Source of the DNA: CAVVEQ01 sp963802095
Lineage (GTDB): Bacteria; Chloroflexota; Anaerolineae; Anaerolineales; Anaerolineaceae
Direction: 5' to 3'
NCBI GenBank assembly: GCA_963802095.1
Contig: CAWDHI010000010.1
Coordinates: 40,141-104,140 of the forward strand
DNA length: 64,000 nt
Both the position numbers and the translations under genes were made by a program. Every line of letters begins with the position of its first letter. The stretch's first letter is position 1. Of this stretch, positions 63,209 to 64,000 are shown in pieces. The notes beneath the pieces were generated by a model. It did not search any database, was not told the origin of the DNA, and saw only the letters and a list, made by a program, of their open reading frames with translations.

Positions 63209-63937
63209 ATGACAGTTAGAAACCCGCTCCGTCCCGGGCATCGAGCCAAACCAAGAGGGAATATGCTCGAGAACATGATCAACCCGATCGACAGACTCTC
63301 TGAGACAATGTTCAGTATTTTGATCATGCTGTTTTTCACCCTGGTGTACCGGGTGAATCAATACCCCTCCTTTAATTTTTACGAGAACCAGGAAACCATT
63401 ATTTCAAACATGATCATTGGCGCAATATTCACGGTGATCTCCTGGGGATTCTTTGATGGGGTCATGTACGCTCTATTCTCCCTCCTCGAGCGCAGTGAAA
63501 AACACAGGTTGTTGAAAGGCATCCAGTCCGCTGAGGATGAAGCATCCGCCGTGGAGATCATCGCCGATGAATTGGATTACATCCTTGAACCCATCACCGA
63601 AGAGGAACAGCGAACATCGCTTTACCAGAATATCCTGGGATTTTTGCGCAACAGTAAGCCGCAAATAATCAACTTCAAACGCGAGGATTTCACAGCGATC
63701 CTGGGGCATGTGCTCGTTGCGGTTATCGCGATCATCCCATCAATGATCCCTTTGGTGATTTTTCGGCAGAACGTCGAGCTGGCAATTCGAAGCTCCAACA
63801 TTGTTTCGTTCGCTGTTCTGTTTCTTTCCGGGTATCAATGGGGGAAATACACCGGCGTGGCTCCCTGGAAAACCGGGATGCTAATCACCTCGGTGGGTGT
63901 GCTCACGGTCGTCATCGGGATATTGCTTGGCGGTTAA
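63209..63937 (+). CDS. Membrane protein, possibly VIT1/CCC1-like
   Basis: This 242-residue protein has a charged start and then INPIDRLSETMFSILIMLFF. Later it has ISNMIIGAIFTVISWGFFDG and a central soluble stretch (about residues 90-160) with VEIIADELDYILEPITEEEQ. Three helices end the protein. The pattern of SE..F, W..DG and an acidic middle resembles proteins annotated as VIT1/CCC1-type iron/manganese carriers, but the match is partial. AGGAGAGG precedes the ATG. It stands between the nucleoside importer and a tRNA. Confidence 0.5.
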   Translation: MTVRNPLRPGHRAKPRGNMLENMINPIDRLSETMFSILIMLFFTLVYRVNQYPSFNFYENQETIISNMIIGAIFTVISWGFFDGVMYALFSLLERSEKHRLLKGIQSAEDEASAVEIIADELDYILEPITEEEQRTSLYQNILGFLRNSKPQIINFKREDFTAILGHVLVAVIAIIPSMIPLVIFRQNVELAIRSSNIVSFAVLFLSGYQWGKYTGVAPWKTGMLITSVGVLTVVIGILLGG

Positions 63938-63955
63938 GGTATAATTTGCCCGTTC

Positions 63956-64000
63956 GCCCCCGTAGCTCAATTGGACAGAGTGCCTGACTTCGAATCAGTA
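63956..64000 (+). tRNA. tRNA-Arg (anticodon TCG), cut by window end
   Basis: GCCCCCG acceptor start, TA, D arm GCTCAATTGGACAGAGT, then an anticodon arm with CTGA/TCAG and loop CTTCGAA, giving anticodon TCG. The 3' half lies outside the window. A TATAAT at 63940-63945 could be its -10 box. Confidence 0.88.

Overview
The window looks like a chromosomal piece of a member of the Chloroflexota, most likely class Anaerolineae. No rRNA is present, so this rests on gene content: a HerA-like ATPase with a coiled-coil tail, a PP2C-like/propeller membrane protein, Thr/Pro-rich lipoprotein linkers, a CIRCE-controlled groES-groEL pair, BMP-type nucleoside and sugar ABC importers, GPH and FLVCR-like transporters, and many AAC/SC lipoboxes. 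Base composition is moderate and even. I see no transposase, integrase, phage gene, CRISPR array or replication origin. Two tRNA genes are present: Glu(CTC), and a tRNA-Arg(TCG) cut by the right edge.

Layout. 1-6.7 kb: HerA-like ATPase and a polytopic glycosyltransferase-like protein (each with one frameshift), then the PP2C-like protein. 6.8-9.3 kb: a metal-sensing repressor and a P1B-type ATPase behind a SmtB-like operator. 9.4-18.8 kb: patatin lipase, ArfB-like rescue factor, epimerase, a possible Ntn hydrolase, DUF362 ferredoxin protein, transporters and two paralogous membrane-anchored TPR proteins. 18.8-20.9 kb: groES-groEL. 21-27.5 kb: GH13 glucosidase, tRNA-Glu with a PIN toxin-antitoxin pair enclosed by a repeat of the tRNA 3' end, small DUF genes and MscS. 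27.6-37.1 kb: a carbohydrate locus (GPH symporter, DegT aminotransferase, cupin, sugar isomerase, UroD-like protein, sugar ABC importer without its ATPase, PAS-like protein). 37.1-40 kb: a broken CPBP protease and a broken beta-propeller lipoprotein. 40.1-46 kb: pgl-zwf, photolyase-Rieske oxygenase, MFS. 46.2-52.6 kb: ferric-reductase-like protein and an arsenic operon. 52.6-55.3 kb: META lipoprotein, K+ channel, SHOCT/DUF6325 genes, ccdA remnant. 55.5-64 kb: trmD, MFS, a complete nucleoside-type ABC importer, a membrane protein and tRNA-Arg.

The most interesting unit is the arsenic operon at 47.75-52.1 kb. An ArsR repressor, whose start codon lies inside a 26-bp perfect palindrome, precedes a GcvH-like lipoyl carrier, two DGC-type cysteine proteins, an OsmC-family protein, a small CxxC thioredoxin, a thioredoxin-type ArsC and an Acr3 efflux pump. 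Most of these overlap or are very tightly spaced. The order suggests a lipoyl/dithiol branch of arsenic handling in addition to classical ArsC-Acr3 detoxification.

A second theme is sequence integrity. At least fifteen genes need single-base frame corrections to give full family-like proteins, often at short homopolymers, and they are densest between 30.5 and 40.6 kb. Central genes such as groEL and pgl's partner zwf are intact, while pgl itself is shifted. This pattern fits residual assembly or sequencing error better than wholesale decay, although the CPBP and propeller genes and the hydrolase and ccdA fragments may be genuinely degraded.
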